Below are positions 1 to 9,574 of a DNA stretch of 64,000 nt, in pieces (the stretch's first letter is position 1; each line of letters begins with the position of its first letter). A model generated the notes under the pieces. The model was not told the DNA's origin. It was given only the letters and a program-made list of their open reading frames with translations, and ran no database searches. This DNA is from Pantoea sp. (GTDB lineage: Bacteria; Pseudomonadota; Gammaproteobacteria; Enterobacterales; Enterobacteriaceae), in the NCBI RefSeq assembly GCF_028283705.1, contig NZ_JAPWKD010000001.1:62001-126000 (forward strand), written 5' to 3'. A program made the translations under genes and the position numbers.

Positions 1-537
1 GGCACCGAGGAAGGAGACGATATCGCGACGCGCCAGCTCCGGCTTTTTAAATGCACGGAAACCCGCAAAGCCAAGATCGGTTTTGCCGACCAGCTGTTTG
101 GTATCAACGTTGGCGTTGTTGTAGTTGAACAGCTCCGGGCGGAAGTGGATTTCACGCGCTTCGCGGCTGTCGGCATCGACGGAAAACATCCGGATACGGC
201 GTTTAAACCCCATGCCAACGTGGAAAAATTGCACATCCAGCTCGCGATTGGGGATGTTATTCCACAGCGAATGGTTGGCGTCGTACTGAATTTCGTTATA
301 GGCCTGCGGGGTCAGATTGGCCAGGGTGTCAGGCAGCGGGCCAGGCGCGCCACCCCAGGGCTGTCTGGCGAGTGCTGAGGCTTTCTTTTTCAGTACATCG
401 AAATCGAAGCGCACTGCGGTCCCATCGGCGATGCCATCATCGGCCCAGGCGGACTGCGCAAACAGCGTGGACAGACCCGTCATGCCGCTCAGGGCAGAGA
501 GGGCCATTGACGCTTTCATAAACTTTCTACGATTCAT
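1..537 (-). CDS. opgD: Periplasmic glucan biosynthesis protein OpgD (N-terminal part)
   Basis: Only the first 179 codons lie in the window; the gene runs off the left edge. OpgD (MdoD) is a periplasmic protein that shapes the backbone of osmoregulated periplasmic glucans. The N-terminus starts [10 protein letters not shown], a twin-arginine signal with a hydrophobic stretch and an ALS/AWA-type cleavage region around residue 30. After it come segments typical of the family: [22 protein letters not shown], a QFFHVGMGF block, [12 protein letters not shown] and a DLGFAGFR block ending in DIVSFLGA. The start at 537 is chosen because it places the RR motif at residues 3-4, as in known OpgD proteins. 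The paralogue OpgG lacks a Tat signal, which argues against OpgG. Confidence 0.93.
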   Translation of the reverse strand, partial: MNRRKFMKASMALSALSGMTGLSTLFAQSAWADDGIADGTAVRFDFDVLKKKASALARQPWGGAPGPLPDTLANLTPQAYNEIQYDANHSLWNNIPNRELDVQFFHVGMGFKRRIRMFSVDADSREAREIHFRPELFNYNNANVDTKQLVGKTDLGFAGFRAFKKPELARRDIVSFLGA

Positions 538-811
538 GCCAGAAATCTAATCCTTAGCTGCTCGGGTTTAAGGTGACTGCCGTGCATCATGCACACATTT
601 CAGACCTGATAGCTTCAGGCTACAGGGGGATACGACAGTCGCCGAATGAAAAAATTCAGTCCGAAGAAATTTATCAGATTAATCAGGGAAGCGAAGCAGA
701 TTTCAGATCTTTACGCTTTGGCGACGAAACTCGGGCGATTCCTGGCCGCTTCTGGTTTTTAGTGACTATAGTTAACCGACAGGTAAGTTAAATACATGGA
801 GGAACTGCGTA

Positions 812-1120
812 ATGTCATCTTCAGATCAATTTGAAAGCCGTCTTGATGACGATCTGGCCCTGCTGACCGAAACGCTGGAAGAAGTGCTGCGTTCGTCAGG
901 TGACCCGGCCGATCAAAAGTATATCGAACTGAAAACCAAAGCGGAGCAGGCACTGGAAGAAGTGAAATCACGCGTCAGCCAGGCCTCTGACAGCTATTAC
1001 TATCGGGCGAAAAAAGTCGCTTATCGTGCCGATGATTATGTGCATGATAAACCCTGGCAGGGGATTGGCATCGGTGCCGCCGCCGGGCTGTTCTTAGGGT
1101 TGCTGCTAGCCCGCCGTTAA
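812..1120 (+). CDS. elaB: ElaB/YqjD/DUF883 family membrane-anchored protein
   Basis: A 102-residue protein of the ElaB/YqjD family, tail-anchored inner-membrane proteins that bind ribosomes in stationary phase in E. coli. Residues 1-75 are charged and helical (ALLTETLEEVLRSSGD, then a long Glu/Lys/Ala helix). The C-terminus is a single membrane segment with small-residue packing (GIGIGAAAGLFLGLLLARR), the family hallmark. The start has a GGAGG element about 10 bases upstream. The gene stands alone; the 274 bases before it, up to opgD, give room for divergent promoters. In E. coli expression of this family is RpoS-dependent, but I cannot assign a sigma-S promoter here. Confidence 0.9.
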   Translation: MSSSDQFESRLDDDLALLTETLEEVLRSSGDPADQKYIELKTKAEQALEEVKSRVSQASDSYYYRAKKVAYRADDYVHDKPWQGIGIGAAAGLFLGLLLARR

Positions 1121-1254
1121 TGCTTTTCCGGGCGTGAATTCTTCGCGCCCATTCATCCTGTCTTACTGAAAATCCTCCGCTTCCGCACCCACAGTGATTG
1201 TGTTTCTCTCGCCTGGTTCCTACAGTAAAGCGACAGGGAATAAGGAGAATAAAC

Positions 1255-2451
1255 GTGATACGAGTTGAAATGCTCTCAACGGGCGATGAAGTGTTACATG
1301 GGCAGATTGTGGATACCAACGCTGCCTGGCTGGCTGATGTGTTGTTTCAGCACGGTTTGCCGATGACCAGCCGCAGCACGGTAGGGGATGCTCTGCCATC
1401 GCTGGTGGAGGCGCTCCAGAGCCGTAGCCAGATTGCCGATGTGCTGATTGTCAATGGCGGCCTTGGCCCCACCAGCGACGATCTCAGCGCCCTCGCGGCG
1501 GCCACGGCCAGCGACAGCCATTTGGTGCTGCATCAGGAATGGCTGGAGAAAATGGAGGCCTGGTTTGCCGGACGTGGGCGCATCATGGCACCGAGCAACC
1601 GTAAGCAGGCAGAAATTCCCGCCAACGCTGAATTGATCGATAACCCGGTAGGCACCGCCTGTGGTTTTGCACTGCAACTCAATCGTTGCTGGATCTTCTT
1701 CACCCCGGGCGTACCTTCCGAATTTAAAGTGATGGTCGAGCAGGAGATCCTGCCGCGTCTGAAAGCTCGCTTTGAATTGCCGGAGCCCCCCTTGTGCCTG
1801 CGTCTGACTACCTTTGGTCGCGGCGAAAGCGATTTAGCGGCGGAACTGGAGCCGTTGCCGTTACCGGATGGCGTGGTGATGGGGTATCGCTCCTCAATGC
1901 CGATTATTGAAATCAAACTCACCGGCCCGGCCAGCCAGCGTGTGGCGATGGAGCAGGTGTGGCAACAGGTCAAACTGCAACTGGCAGAATGCACCATTTT
2001 TTATGGCACCGAAGGGTTACCGGCATTGCTGGCGCGTGAGCTGGCAGCGCGTGAGTTGACGCTGGCGATCAGCGAATCGTACACCGCTGGCTTGTTGCAG
2101 TGGCAGCTGGCTTCTGCTGAGGTGCCGTTACGTGCCGGTAATGTGTTGCCATCGCTGCCGGAAACGCTGGAGCAGCAGGTACAGCGCATCCGTGATTTCG
2201 CCGGGCAGCAGCAGGCCGATGTGGCGCTGGCCGTGGGCACTTTGCATGAAGGGGAGGTGTCGATTGCGCTGCACACCCCGCAAGCCAGCTGGGGTCAGCG
2301 GGTGAAATTCAACCATGGGCGGCATAACCTGGAGATTCGCCAGAAGGTGGTGGCGATGATGGCAATGAATATGCTGCGCCGCTGGCTGCATGGCAGTGAA
2401 GTCAGCACCGGACACGGTTGGATTGATGTGCTGGAAACGGTGAAGATTTAA
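1255..2451 (+). CDS. yfaY: CinA-like protein YfaY, nicotinamide-nucleotide amidase homologue
   Basis: 398 residues. Residues 1-170 form a MoCF_biosynth (MoaB/MogA-like) domain: VEMLSTGDEVLHGQIVDTN, then VNGGLGPTSDD and FFTPGVPSEF. The C-terminal 150 residues match the CinA/PncC domain in position only: the family motif AESCTGG reads SESYTAG and the SGIAGP motif is gone. NMN deamidase activity is therefore unlikely, as for the E. coli YfaY homologue. The N-terminal domain may still act as a nucleotide pyrophosphatase. The GTG at 1255 is chosen because AAGGAG lies at 1242-1247 and the protein then begins MIRVEMLSTGDE as in the family; an upstream in-frame ATG at 1198 has no ribosome site. The gene converges on yfaE, with a REP-like element between. 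Confidence 0.88.
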   Translation: MIRVEMLSTGDEVLHGQIVDTNAAWLADVLFQHGLPMTSRSTVGDALPSLVEALQSRSQIADVLIVNGGLGPTSDDLSALAAATASDSHLVLHQEWLEKMEAWFAGRGRIMAPSNRKQAEIPANAELIDNPVGTACGFALQLNRCWIFFTPGVPSEFKVMVEQEILPRLKARFELPEPPLCLRLTTFGRGESDLAAELEPLPLPDGVVMGYRSSMPIIEIKLTGPASQRVAMEQVWQQVKLQLAECTIFYGTEGLPALLARELAARELTLAISESYTAGLLQWQLASAEVPLRAGNVLPSLPETLEQQVQRIRDFAGQQQADVALAVGTLHEGEVSIALHTPQASWGQRVKFNHGRHNLEIRQKVVAMMAMNMLRRWLHGSEVSTGHGWIDVLETVKI

Positions 2452-2458
2452 ACGGTAT

Positions 2459-2532
2459 CGTAGCGGCGCGATTTATCGCGCAATGACGTGCGCTGTGACG
2501 GGAAAACCCGCGTGATAAATCGCGCCGCTACA
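2459..2532. repeat. REP-like palindromic element, copy 1 (paired)
   Basis: Two inverted arms, CGTAGCGGCGCGATTTATCGC on the left and its near-complement ending CGCGCCGCTACAG on the right, flank about 30 bases. The element lies between the convergent yfaY and yfaE genes. The same core recurs at about 6706, 34893 and 54848. Confidence 0.85.
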
Positions 2533-2537
2533 GGGGG

Positions 2538-2798
2538 TTACAACTCGATCTCAATCTCGCCTTTGGCTTTACAACAGCAGGGCAAAAACTCGCCCTGCTG
2601 AATAAATGCCAGCGGTGCCTCGGCGTACTGCACTTCACCCTTCAGCAAACGCATCCGGCAGGATCCGCAGTAGCCTTCGCGACACTGGAATTCAACGCAC
2701 AAGTTATGCGCTTCGAGCGTGGCGAGCAGATTGGGGTGTTCTTCTGCGCACTCCAGCCGGGTGCCGGAGCTACGCAGAATGATGACAGAACGGCTCAT
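2538..2798 (-). CDS. yfaE: Class I ribonucleotide reductase maintenance ferredoxin YfaE
   Basis: An 86-residue plant-type [2Fe-2S] ferredoxin. It carries the C-x4-C-x2-C signature (CREGYCGSC, about residues 38-46) and a distal PCCC near residue 74 for the fourth ligand. YfaE supplies electrons to rebuild the diferric-tyrosyl cofactor of NrdB. It starts two bases after the nrdB stop codon, so the three genes nrdA-nrdB-yfaE form one unit read on the minus strand. A basic run near the N-terminus (SRSVIILRSSGTRLEC) replaces the signal peptide a secreted protein would have, consistent with a cytosolic role. Confidence 0.95.
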   Translation of the reverse strand: MSRSVIILRSSGTRLECAEEHPNLLATLEAHNLCVEFQCREGYCGSCRMRLLKGEVQYAEAPLAFIQQGEFLPCCCKAKGEIEIEL

Positions 2799-2800
2799 AC

Positions 2801-3931
2801 TTAAAGCTGGAAGTCGTTAAAGTCGTCTTCGCCCACTTCAGAGTCGATCTGACCCACCAGATAAGAGCTGACTTCCACTTCCTGCGGTGCAACCTGCACG
2901 TTATCAGACACCAGCCAGCTGTTGATCCACGGAATCGGGTTCGAACGCGTCTGGAACGGCAGATCAAGACCGACCGCCTGCATACGAATATTGGTGATGT
3001 ATTCGATGTACTGGCACAGAATGTCTTTGTTCAGGCCGATCATCGAGCCGCCGCTGAACAGGTATTCTGCCCACTCTTTTTCCTGCTCGGCTGCTTTCTT
3101 GAACAGGTCGTAACATTCGTCACGGCACTCTGCGGCAATCTCTTTCATTTCCGGATCGTCTTCACCGCTGCGCATCAGGTTCAGCATATGCTGAGTCCCG
3201 GTCAGGTGCAGTGCTTCATCACGGGCAATCAGGCGGATGATTTTGGCGTTACCTTCCATCAGCTCGCGCTCAGCAAACGCAAAGGAGCAGGCGAAGCTGA
3301 CGTAGAAGCGAATCGCTTCCAGTGCGTTCACGCTCATCAGGCAGATGTAGAGTTGCTTCTTCAGCGCACGCAGATCAACGGTCACGGTTTTACCCGCCAC
3401 CTGATGAGTGCCTTCACCCAGCAGATGCCAGTAGTTGGTCATCTCAATCAGGTCATCGTAGTACTTAGAGATATCCTGCGCACGGGCGAGGATCTGCTCG
3501 TTAGTGACGATGTCATCAAACACCAGCGCCGGATCGTTAACGATGTTGCGGATGATGTGGGTATAGGAGCGCGAGTGGATGGTCTCGGAGAACGCCCAGG
3601 TTTCGATCCAGGTTTCCAGTTCCGGGATCGAGATCAGCGGCAGCAGTGCCACGTTCGGGCTACGACCCTGAATCGAATCCAGCAGCGTCTGATATTTCAG
3701 GTTGCTGATAAAAATGTGTTTCTCGTGTTCCGGCAGCGCCTGATAGTCGATGCGATCGCGGGAAACGTCCACTTCTTCCGGACGCCAGAAGAAGGAGAGT
3801 TGCTTCTCGATCAGCTTTTCGAAGATGTCATATTTCTGCTGATCGAAACGTGCAACGTTGACTGACTGACCGAAAAACATCGGCTCTTTCAGCTGGTCAT
3901 TCTTGGTTTGCGAGAATGTGGTGTAAGCCAT
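2801..3931 (-). CDS. nrdB: Class Ia ribonucleoside-diphosphate reductase, beta subunit
   Basis: 376 residues, the same length as E. coli NrdB and nearly collinear. It makes the diferric-tyrosyl radical that initiates ribonucleotide reduction in NrdA. Visible active-site residues, counting Met as 1: Asp85 (TLLDSIQGR), Glu116 and His119 ([10 protein letters not shown]), radical Tyr123, and the second iron pair in [15 protein letters not shown]. The C-terminal tail [10 protein letters not shown] is the NrdA-docking peptide. The ATG at 3931 is preferred over an in-frame TTG at 3943 because the protein then begins [12 protein letters not shown] as in relatives, with a GGA element about 10 bases upstream. 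It follows nrdA after 78 bases that contain a hairpin. Confidence 0.98.
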   Translation of the reverse strand: MAYTTFSQTKNDQLKEPMFFGQSVNVARFDQQKYDIFEKLIEKQLSFFWRPEEVDVSRDRIDYQALPEHEKHIFISNLKYQTLLDSIQGRSPNVALLPLISIPELETWIETWAFSETIHSRSYTHIIRNIVNDPALVFDDIVTNEQILARAQDISKYYDDLIEMTNYWHLLGEGTHQVAGKTVTVDLRALKKQLYICLMSVNALEAIRFYVSFACSFAFAERELMEGNAKIIRLIARDEALHLTGTQHMLNLMRSGEDDPEMKEIAAECRDECYDLFKKAAEQEKEWAEYLFSGGSMIGLNKDILCQYIEYITNIRMQAVGLDLPFQTRSNPIPWINSWLVSDNVQVAPQEVEVSSYLVGQIDSEVGEDDFNDFQL

Positions 3932-3980
3932 AGGGATGTCCAAATGTGAACGGGCCGACAGTTGTCGACCCCGAAACAGG

Positions 3981-4005
3981 AGGGCGGAGCCGTGTGCTCC
4001 GCCCT
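3981..4005 (-). other. Intercistronic hairpin between nrdA and nrdB
   Basis: A 10-bp perfect stem (AGGGCGGAGC with its complement) and 5-base loop lie between the nrdA stop and the nrdB start. There is no long U-run on the minus strand after it. It may stabilise the nrdA 3' end or partly attenuate transcription into nrdB; this role is inferred. Confidence 0.6.
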
Positions 4006-4009
4006 TTAA

Positions 4010-6295
4010 TTAAATCTTACAAGCGCCGCTTTCGCAGCCGTCATCCTGAATGGAAGGGGCCAGATCGTCCTGCGCATCCTCAGCACCGTCACGGGTGTTT
4101 TGGTAGTACAGGGTTTTCACGCCAAACTTGTAAGCGGTCAGCAGATCTTTCAGCAACTGCTTCATCGGCACTTTGCCGTTCGCAAAGCGGTTCGGATCGT
4201 AGTTGGTGTTCGACGAAATCGCCTGGTCAATAAACTTCTGCATCACGCCAACCAGCTGTAAATAGCCGTCGTTGGAAGGCATTTCCCACAGCAGTTCGTA
4301 CTGATCTTTCAGACGCTCATACTCCGGCACCACCTGGCGCAGGATGCCATCTTTCGAGGCTTTGATGCTGATATGACCGCGCGGGGGTTCGATACCGTTG
4401 GTGGCGTTCGAAATCTGCGAGGAGGTCTCAGACGGCATCAGTGCGGAAAGCGTGGAGTTACGCAGGCCGTGGGTTTTGATCGACTCACGCAGCGTTTCCC
4501 AGTCGAGATGCAGCGGCTCGTTGCAGATACTGTCGAGATCCTTTTTATAGGTATCGGTCGGCAGAATGCCCTGCGCATAGGTGGTTTCATTGAACCACGG
4601 GCAGGCACCTTGCTCTTTCGCCAGCTCGTTAGATGCCTTCAGCAGATAGTACTGAATGGCTTCGAAGGTTCTGTGCGTCAGGTTGTTGGCGCTGCCATCG
4701 GAGTAACGAACACCGTTTTTCGCCAGGTAGTAAGCGAAGTTAATCACACCAATACCCAGGGTACGACGGCCCATAGCGCCACGTTTAGCGGCCGGGATCG
4801 GGTAATCCTGGTAGTCGAGCAGGGCATCCAGGGCGCGTACGGCCAGGGTCGCCAGTTCTTCCAAATCGTCGAGGCTTTCGATTGCACCGAGGTTGAACGC
4901 AGACAGCGTACACAGGGCGATTTCACCGTTTTCGTCGTTGACGTCATCCAGCGGCTTGGTCGGCAGGGCGATTTCCAGGCACAGGTTAGACTGACGCACC
5001 GGCGCGATAGCCGGATCAAACGGGCTGTGGGTGTTGCAGTGGTCAACGTTCTGAATGTAGATACGGCCGGTTGAAGCACGTTCCTGCATCATCAGAGAGA
5101 ACAGATCGACCGCCTTCACGCGCTGTTTACGGATGCTGTCGTCTTTCTCGTAAGTGGTGTACAGACGCTCAAATTCATCCTGATCGGCGAAGAAGGCATC
5201 ATACAGGCCAGGCACGTCAGACGGGCTGAACAGGGTAATCTCTTCACCTTTGAGCAGACGCTGGTACATCAGCTTGTTGATCTGCACACCGTAGTCCATA
5301 TGACGGACGCGGTTGCCTTCGACGCCACGGTTGTTTTTCAACACCAGCAGGCTTTCAACTTCCAGATGCCACATCGGGTAGAACAGGGTCGCTGCACCAC
5401 CGCGCACGCCACCCTGCGAGCAGGATTTGACCGCAGTCTGGAAATGTTTGTAGAACGGGATACAACCGGTGTGGAACGCTTCACCGCCGCGAATCGGGCT
5501 GCCCAGCGCACGGATGCGACCGGCATTGATACCGATACCGGCTCGTTGGGAAACGTATTTCACAATGGCGCTGGAAGTGGCGTTGATGGAATCCAGGCTG
5601 TCGCCACATTCGATCAATACGCAGGAGCTGAACTGACGCGTCGGGGTACGGACACCGGACATAATTGGCGTCGGCAGCGAAATCTTGAAGGTAGAGACCG
5701 CGTCATAGAAACGCTTGACGTAATCCATGCGTGTGTCACGCGGATAACCGGAGAACAGGCAGGCAGCCACCAGAATATACAGGAACTGCGCGCTCTCGTA
5801 GATTTCACCGGTCACACGGTTCTGTGCCAGGTATTTACCTTCCAGCTGCTTCACTGCGGCGTAGGAAAAGTTCATGTCGCGCCAGTGGTCAATAAAGCCG
5901 TCCATCTGCTCGAATTCTTCTTTGCTGTAGTCTTCCAGCAGATGGCGATCGTATTTGCCCATCTCGACCATTTTGACTACCTGGTCGAACAGCGTCGGCG
6001 GCTCAAACTGGCCGTAGGCTTTTTTACGCAGATGGAAAATCGCCAGGCGTGCGGCGAGGTACTGGTAATCCGGGGCATCGCGAGAAATAAGGTCTGCAGC
6101 GGCCTTGATGATGGTCTCATGGATGTCGGAGGTCCGAATCCCATCATAGAACTGAATGTGAGAACGCAGTTCAACCTGTGACACTGAAACGTTGTTCAGC
6201 CCTTCGGCTGCCCAGTCCAGTACACGGTGAATTTTGTCGAGATCAATGCGCTCCTGGCGGCCATCGCGTTTAGTAACGAGCAGACTTTGGTTCAT
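4010..6295 (-). CDS. nrdA: Class Ia ribonucleoside-diphosphate reductase, alpha subunit
   Basis: 761 residues, the E. coli NrdA length. It is the catalytic subunit that converts NDPs to dNDPs. The N-terminal ATP cone (SLLVTKRDGRQERIDLDKIH, residues 4-90) is the allosteric activity site. Active-site features: Cys225 in FSSCVLIECGDS, the Asn-x-Cys-x-Glu motif in SNLCLEIALPT (thiyl-radical Cys), and Cys462 in IALCTLSAFN. The tail CESGACKI places the redox pair at Cys754 and Cys759. The ATG at 6295 gives the family N-terminus MNQSLLVTKRDG. It is the first gene of nrdA-nrdB-yfaE, with DnaA boxes and NrdR boxes 50-110 bases upstream. Confidence 0.98.
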   Translation of the reverse strand: MNQSLLVTKRDGRQERIDLDKIHRVLDWAAEGLNNVSVSQVELRSHIQFYDGIRTSDIHETIIKAAADLISRDAPDYQYLAARLAIFHLRKKAYGQFEPPTLFDQVVKMVEMGKYDRHLLEDYSKEEFEQMDGFIDHWRDMNFSYAAVKQLEGKYLAQNRVTGEIYESAQFLYILVAACLFSGYPRDTRMDYVKRFYDAVSTFKISLPTPIMSGVRTPTRQFSSCVLIECGDSLDSINATSSAIVKYVSQRAGIGINAGRIRALGSPIRGGEAFHTGCIPFYKHFQTAVKSCSQGGVRGGAATLFYPMWHLEVESLLVLKNNRGVEGNRVRHMDYGVQINKLMYQRLLKGEEITLFSPSDVPGLYDAFFADQDEFERLYTTYEKDDSIRKQRVKAVDLFSLMMQERASTGRIYIQNVDHCNTHSPFDPAIAPVRQSNLCLEIALPTKPLDDVNDENGEIALCTLSAFNLGAIESLDDLEELATLAVRALDALLDYQDYPIPAAKRGAMGRRTLGIGVINFAYYLAKNGVRYSDGSANNLTHRTFEAIQYYLLKASNELAKEQGACPWFNETTYAQGILPTDTYKKDLDSICNEPLHLDWETLRESIKTHGLRNSTLSALMPSETSSQISNATNGIEPPRGHISIKASKDGILRQVVPEYERLKDQYELLWEMPSNDGYLQLVGVMQKFIDQAISSNTNYDPNRFANGKVPMKQLLKDLLTAYKFGVKTLYYQNTRDGAEDAQDDLAPSIQDDGCESGACKI

Positions 6296-6346
6296 GTCGC
6301 GTTTTTACCTTTGCGTGAGTATCCAAAAATTAAAAGAAATCCCGGT

Positions 6347-6386
6347 TTATGCACAGCATATTCATTGTGAATAATGTTGTGGATAA
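6347..6386 (-). promoter_or_regulatory. DnaA-box cluster in front of nrdA
   Basis: Three nine-base sites lie close together: TGTGGATAA at 6378-6386 (perfect complement of TTATCCACA), TGTGAATAA at 6366-6374 (TTATTCACA) and TTATGCACA at 6347-6355, all within TTATNCACA. E. coli nrdAB is known to be controlled by DnaA; this arrangement suggests the same here. Confidence 0.75.
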
Positions 6387-6402
6387 ACACTATATCTAGG
6401 GG
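6355..6402 (-). promoter_or_regulatory. NrdR box pair in front of nrdA
   Basis: On the minus strand CCCCTAGATATAGTGT (6387-6402) matches the NrdR consensus ACACWATATATWGTGT at 13 of 16 positions. A weaker second site (6355-6370, about 10 of 16) lies 32 bases away centre to centre, about three helical turns, which is the usual spacing for paired NrdR boxes. The second site overlaps the DnaA boxes. NrdR represses ribonucleotide reductase genes when dATP is high. Confidence 0.65.
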
Positions 6403-6705
6403 GTGAAGGGCAAAACCATAACAACATGGAGGCATATTTTAGTATTTTAGCGCGGGTTAACAAGAGGAAAAAATGATGTTTGCAGGGGTTGTAATTTTTG
6501 CGAAATTTCTTAGGCCTTGTCTTATAAGGCCCGACATCATGTCAACCGGAATGCAGATTTTTTTCAGAACTTGATCGAGCGCGTATTTCTTATTCAATCC
6601 ACTCCGCCAACTCAAATTTCTGGTGAAAAAATGGCAGGATAAGCTACACAGATACGGATTTTTCCGAGTTCACTGATGAATTATTTATGACGTTCGGATG
6701 CGGCC
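6403..6705. other. Upstream nrdA gap, no gene seen
   Basis: A stretch of about 300 AT-rich bases between the nrdA control sites and the second REP-like element. It contains a small hairpin at 6513-6531 (GGCCTT, 7-base loop, AAGGCC) and no reading frame with a ribosome site. It probably holds the rest of the nrdA upstream region. Confidence 0.5.
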
Positions 6706-6763
6706 TGCGCGATAAACCGCGCCGCTACGGGTATGCATCCCTCTGTAGTGGCGCGATTTTTAC
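6706..6763. repeat. REP-like palindromic element, copy 2 (overlaps lsrK stop)
   Basis: Left arm TGCGCGATAAACCGCGCCGC and right arm CTGTAGTGGCGCGATTTTTA are diverged inverted copies of the core seen at 2459, 34893 and 54848. The right arm runs into the lsrK stop codon (TTA at 6760-6762 on the plus strand). Confidence 0.75.
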
Positions 6764-8337
6764 AACCCTGGCGCTTTCCACATTGACGTGGTCAGCCCGT
6801 TATCCACCAGCGTCAGCTGGTCAGCATACACCTTCTGCCAGACGGCTTTTTGTTGCTGGTAGAGTGCATGATGAGCGGCATCGGGGTGAAATTCCCGTTC
6901 CCAGCGCACCAGGTCGCGTCCGGTCTCTGCCAGGTTGCTGTAGAGTCCGGCAGCAACCCCCGCTGCAATGGCGCAGCCCAGTGCAGTCGCTTCTTTTACC
7001 TGCGGCACTTTTACCGTCAGGCCGGTCACGTCACTTAAGATTTGGCTCCACAGCTTCCCTTTGGAGCCGCCGCCTGCGAACACCAGATGCGATGCCCGCA
7101 CGCCGGAAAATTCTGCCACCTGATCAAGATTGCAGGCTGAAACAATGGCGGCGTTTTCCTCCAGCGCGCGGAACAGGGTTTGCTTATTACAACGTTCCGG
7201 GTCGATGGAGAGATTAATGAACGACGGAGCGGCGTGATACCACTTATTAAAGTGCATCGCGTCAGAGAATACCGGCATTACCCCCCAGGCACCGGCCGGA
7301 ACGCGGGCGGCCATCTCCTCCAGCAGGCTATAGCAATCAACCCCCAGCCGCTCCGCCAGCAGTTTCTCCTCACTGCAAAAGGCATCACGGAACCAGCGCA
7401 TGGTCAGGCCGGTAAAAAAGCTGATGGCTTCCGCCTGCGCCATGCCGGGAATGACGTGCGGATTGATACGAATATTCATCGCCGGATCGACCTGTGGCTG
7501 TGGCAGATTCACCACCTGCTGCCAGAAGGTGCCACCCAGCACCGCTGTCTCTCCGGCCCTGACCACCCCCAGCCCCAGCGTGCCCAACTGGACATCGCCA
7601 CCGCCCATCGCCACCACTGTGCCTTGTGCCAGGCCACAGGCATTGGCTGCGTCGGCAGTGACGTACCCGAGCGGGGTACCGGTTTCCGCCACGGGCGATA
7701 GCATATTGCCGCGTAAACCGGCCATCTCCAGCAGTTCCGGCCGCCAGTTGCGGCTGCGTAAATCGAGCAGCCCGGTTGTTCCGGCATTGGAAGGATCAAC
7801 TGCCAGCTCGCCACTGAGGCATTTTGCCAGCCAGTCGCTGATCATGGTCAGGGTGGCGGCCTGGCGATAGATATCCGGACGGTGATGCGCCAGCCACAGC
7901 AGGCGCGGCATCGCACCCAGCGCCAGGGTTTGTCCGGAGCACTGGTAGATTTCGCGTTCAAACTCGCCGTGATGGATTTCTTTGAGTTCGCTGACTTCAC
8001 GACTGGCACGGGCATCAACGTTGGCACAGGCCCAGATCGCCTCACCGGCCTTGTTATACAACACGATACCTTCACGCATCGAACAACAGGCTACACCACG
8101 GATGGCGCTGGCGGGGAGCTGCGCCTGTTGCAGCGCCTGGCGAATGCACTGGCACGCCAGCTGCCAGTTTTTACTCAGGTCAAATTCCATCGAACCGGGC
8201 ACATCGGGTATGGCCAGGTGCTGCCATTCGGCCTGGGCGACGGCAATTTGCTCGCCTTGCAGGTTAAAAATCACCGCGCGAATGCTGCCGGTGCCGGCGT
8301 CGAGCGCCATTAAATGCGGGGCATGGGATAGCGTCAT
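6760..8337 (-). CDS. lsrK: Autoinducer-2 kinase LsrK
   Basis: 525 residues of the FGGY sugar-kinase fold. LsrK phosphorylates imported AI-2 (open-chain DPD) in the cytoplasm; the product P-AI-2 releases LsrR. Seen here: N-terminal phosphate-1 loop [17 protein letters not shown] (about 9-25), the [10 protein letters not shown] block, the middle [14 protein letters not shown] region and the C-terminal adenosine motif [20 protein letters not shown] with [19 protein letters not shown]. Length and motifs fit LsrK rather than glycerol or xylulose kinase, and the context is decisive: lsrR lies 48 bases upstream on the same strand and the lsr transport operon is divergent. Confidence 0.96.
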   Translation of the reverse strand: MTLSHAPHLMALDAGTGSIRAVIFNLQGEQIAVAQAEWQHLAIPDVPGSMEFDLSKNWQLACQCIRQALQQAQLPASAIRGVACCSMREGIVLYNKAGEAIWACANVDARASREVSELKEIHHGEFEREIYQCSGQTLALGAMPRLLWLAHHRPDIYRQAATLTMISDWLAKCLSGELAVDPSNAGTTGLLDLRSRNWRPELLEMAGLRGNMLSPVAETGTPLGYVTADAANACGLAQGTVVAMGGGDVQLGTLGLGVVRAGETAVLGGTFWQQVVNLPQPQVDPAMNIRINPHVIPGMAQAEAISFFTGLTMRWFRDAFCSEEKLLAERLGVDCYSLLEEMAARVPAGAWGVMPVFSDAMHFNKWYHAAPSFINLSIDPERCNKQTLFRALEENAAIVSACNLDQVAEFSGVRASHLVFAGGGSKGKLWSQILSDVTGLTVKVPQVKEATALGCAIAAGVAAGLYSNLAETGRDLVRWEREFHPDAAHHALYQQQKAVWQKVYADQLTLVDNGLTTSMWKAPGL

Positions 8338-8385
8338 CTCAGTAACTCCTGCAAAAAATCTGACCAGATCGACCCCGCCGCAGGG

Positions 8386-9357
8386 CTACTGCAATAACGC
8401 CAACATCGCGCGGGCTGTGTCCTCTTCTGTTACCAGGGCATTAATGCGCGCCCCCTTCAGGGCGGCAATGATGGCTTCTGCTTTTTCGGTACCGCCTGCC
8501 ACACCTACCACGACAGGTATCGTCGCCAGCTCGGCAGGACTAACGGCAATCAGTTCATCATGGATTGGCATGGACTCGGCCAGTTGTCCATCGGGACGCA
8601 TAAAGAAGCCGAGAATGTCACCCACCGCGCCTTTGCGGCCATACATCAGCTGTTCTCCTTCGCTGATATAACCCGAGCGTAAAATGGTGGCCTGCTGCTT
8701 TTGGCTGAGCGCACCGATGCCGACAATAGCCACATCGGCGGCGCAGGCGGTGAGCATCACGTCCTGTACACTGCGTTCCTGACGCAGGATTTGCGCCACG
8801 CTGGCGCTGGAAGCGCGCAGCGGTGCCGGAATAATGCTGATGCCACAGGCCGGATCAAGCTGGCCGATGCCGGTCATATACGGCCCGACACCGCCCGAGA
8901 GAGTCACCATGCGGATCTGCTGCGAAGCGATAAAGCCGCTCAGATGTTGCAGGGTGTTCATACTGGTTTCGCCAAACCCCACCCCCAGCAACTGTTGTGG
9001 CTGGAGTAACGACATCAGCATCTGGGCGGCACCCACCCCCAGCCGCTGGCTAAGATTCGGGCCGTGAAGCTGCGGCAGCACCCGTACCTGCTTCAGACTG
9101 AAGCGTTCGAGCAGGGCATGTTCCAGTGCCAGACATCCCTCAAAACGCGAATTAATCTGTACGCGGATCACTCCGGACTGGCGTCCTTTCTCCAGCAGGC
9201 GTGACACTTTCAGGCGAGTCAGACCCAGTCGCTCACCAATTTCATTCTGTGTCAGTCCGTCGTGGTAATAGAACCAGGCGGTACGCGCCAGTAGCTCTTC
9301 TTCACTCATACTGTTTTCCACAGTGAGACCCGTTGCCGGGCTAAGATCGCTTTTCAT
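8386..9357 (-). CDS. lsrR: Transcriptional repressor LsrR
   Basis: 323 residues, SorC/DeoR-type regulator. An N-terminal helix-turn-helix ([32 protein letters not shown], about 30-60) is followed by a sugar-phosphate binding domain with [25 protein letters not shown] and [15 protein letters not shown]. LsrR represses lsrRK and lsrACDBG until P-AI-2 binds. The ATG at 9357 is chosen; a GTG at 9366 is also possible and neither has a strong ribosome site. It is transcribed with lsrK and diverges from lsrA across 217 bases that must hold both promoters. Confidence 0.95.
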   Translation of the reverse strand: MKSDLSPATGLTVENSMSEEELLARTAWFYYHDGLTQNEIGERLGLTRLKVSRLLEKGRQSGVIRVQINSRFEGCLALEHALLERFSLKQVRVLPQLHGPNLSQRLGVGAAQMLMSLLQPQQLLGVGFGETSMNTLQHLSGFIASQQIRMVTLSGGVGPYMTGIGQLDPACGISIIPAPLRASSASVAQILRQERSVQDVMLTACAADVAIVGIGALSQKQQATILRSGYISEGEQLMYGRKGAVGDILGFFMRPDGQLAESMPIHDELIAVSPAELATIPVVVGVAGGTEKAEAIIAALKGARINALVTEEDTARAMLALLQ

Positions 9358-9574
9358 GATGAACACTTTATAAAAAGTAAATCAATTGTTCGTTTTGGCT
9401 GTTGAAGAAAATGTGACCGTGCTGGCAGTTCGCACAACAAGTCAGCCACAATCATACGCGCCATACTGGCGAAATAACAATCTGTGACCGCTGCGAGAGT
9501 TTTATCGAAAAAGCTTATCCAGGATTGTGAACATAATGTTATTTAAAAATCATTTGTTCTTATCGGGAGCGGCA
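9358..9574. promoter_or_regulatory. lsrR-lsrA divergent control region
   Basis: The 217 bases between the divergent lsrRK and lsrACDBG transcripts are AT-rich. They contain repeated TTGTTC/GAACA half-site-like words (about 9388, 9530 and 9553) that could be LsrR contacts, and two TGTGACCG words (about 9410 and 9483) resembling CRP half-sites. In E. coli this interval binds LsrR and CRP. The exact sites here are inferred. Confidence 0.5.

Noticed and set aside
646..762. A 38-codon frame (MKKFSPKKFIRLIREAKQIS...) upstream of elaB
   Set aside because: It is basic and amphipathic, but the nearest purine-rich stretch is 16 bases before the ATG, so there is no usable ribosome site; probably chance.
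3188..3865. A 225-codon open frame antisense to nrdB
   Set aside because: Shadow of a well-supported gene, without ribosome site.
5300..6181. A 293-codon open frame antisense to nrdA
   Set aside because: It is a shadow of nrdA with no start signal or recognisable domain.
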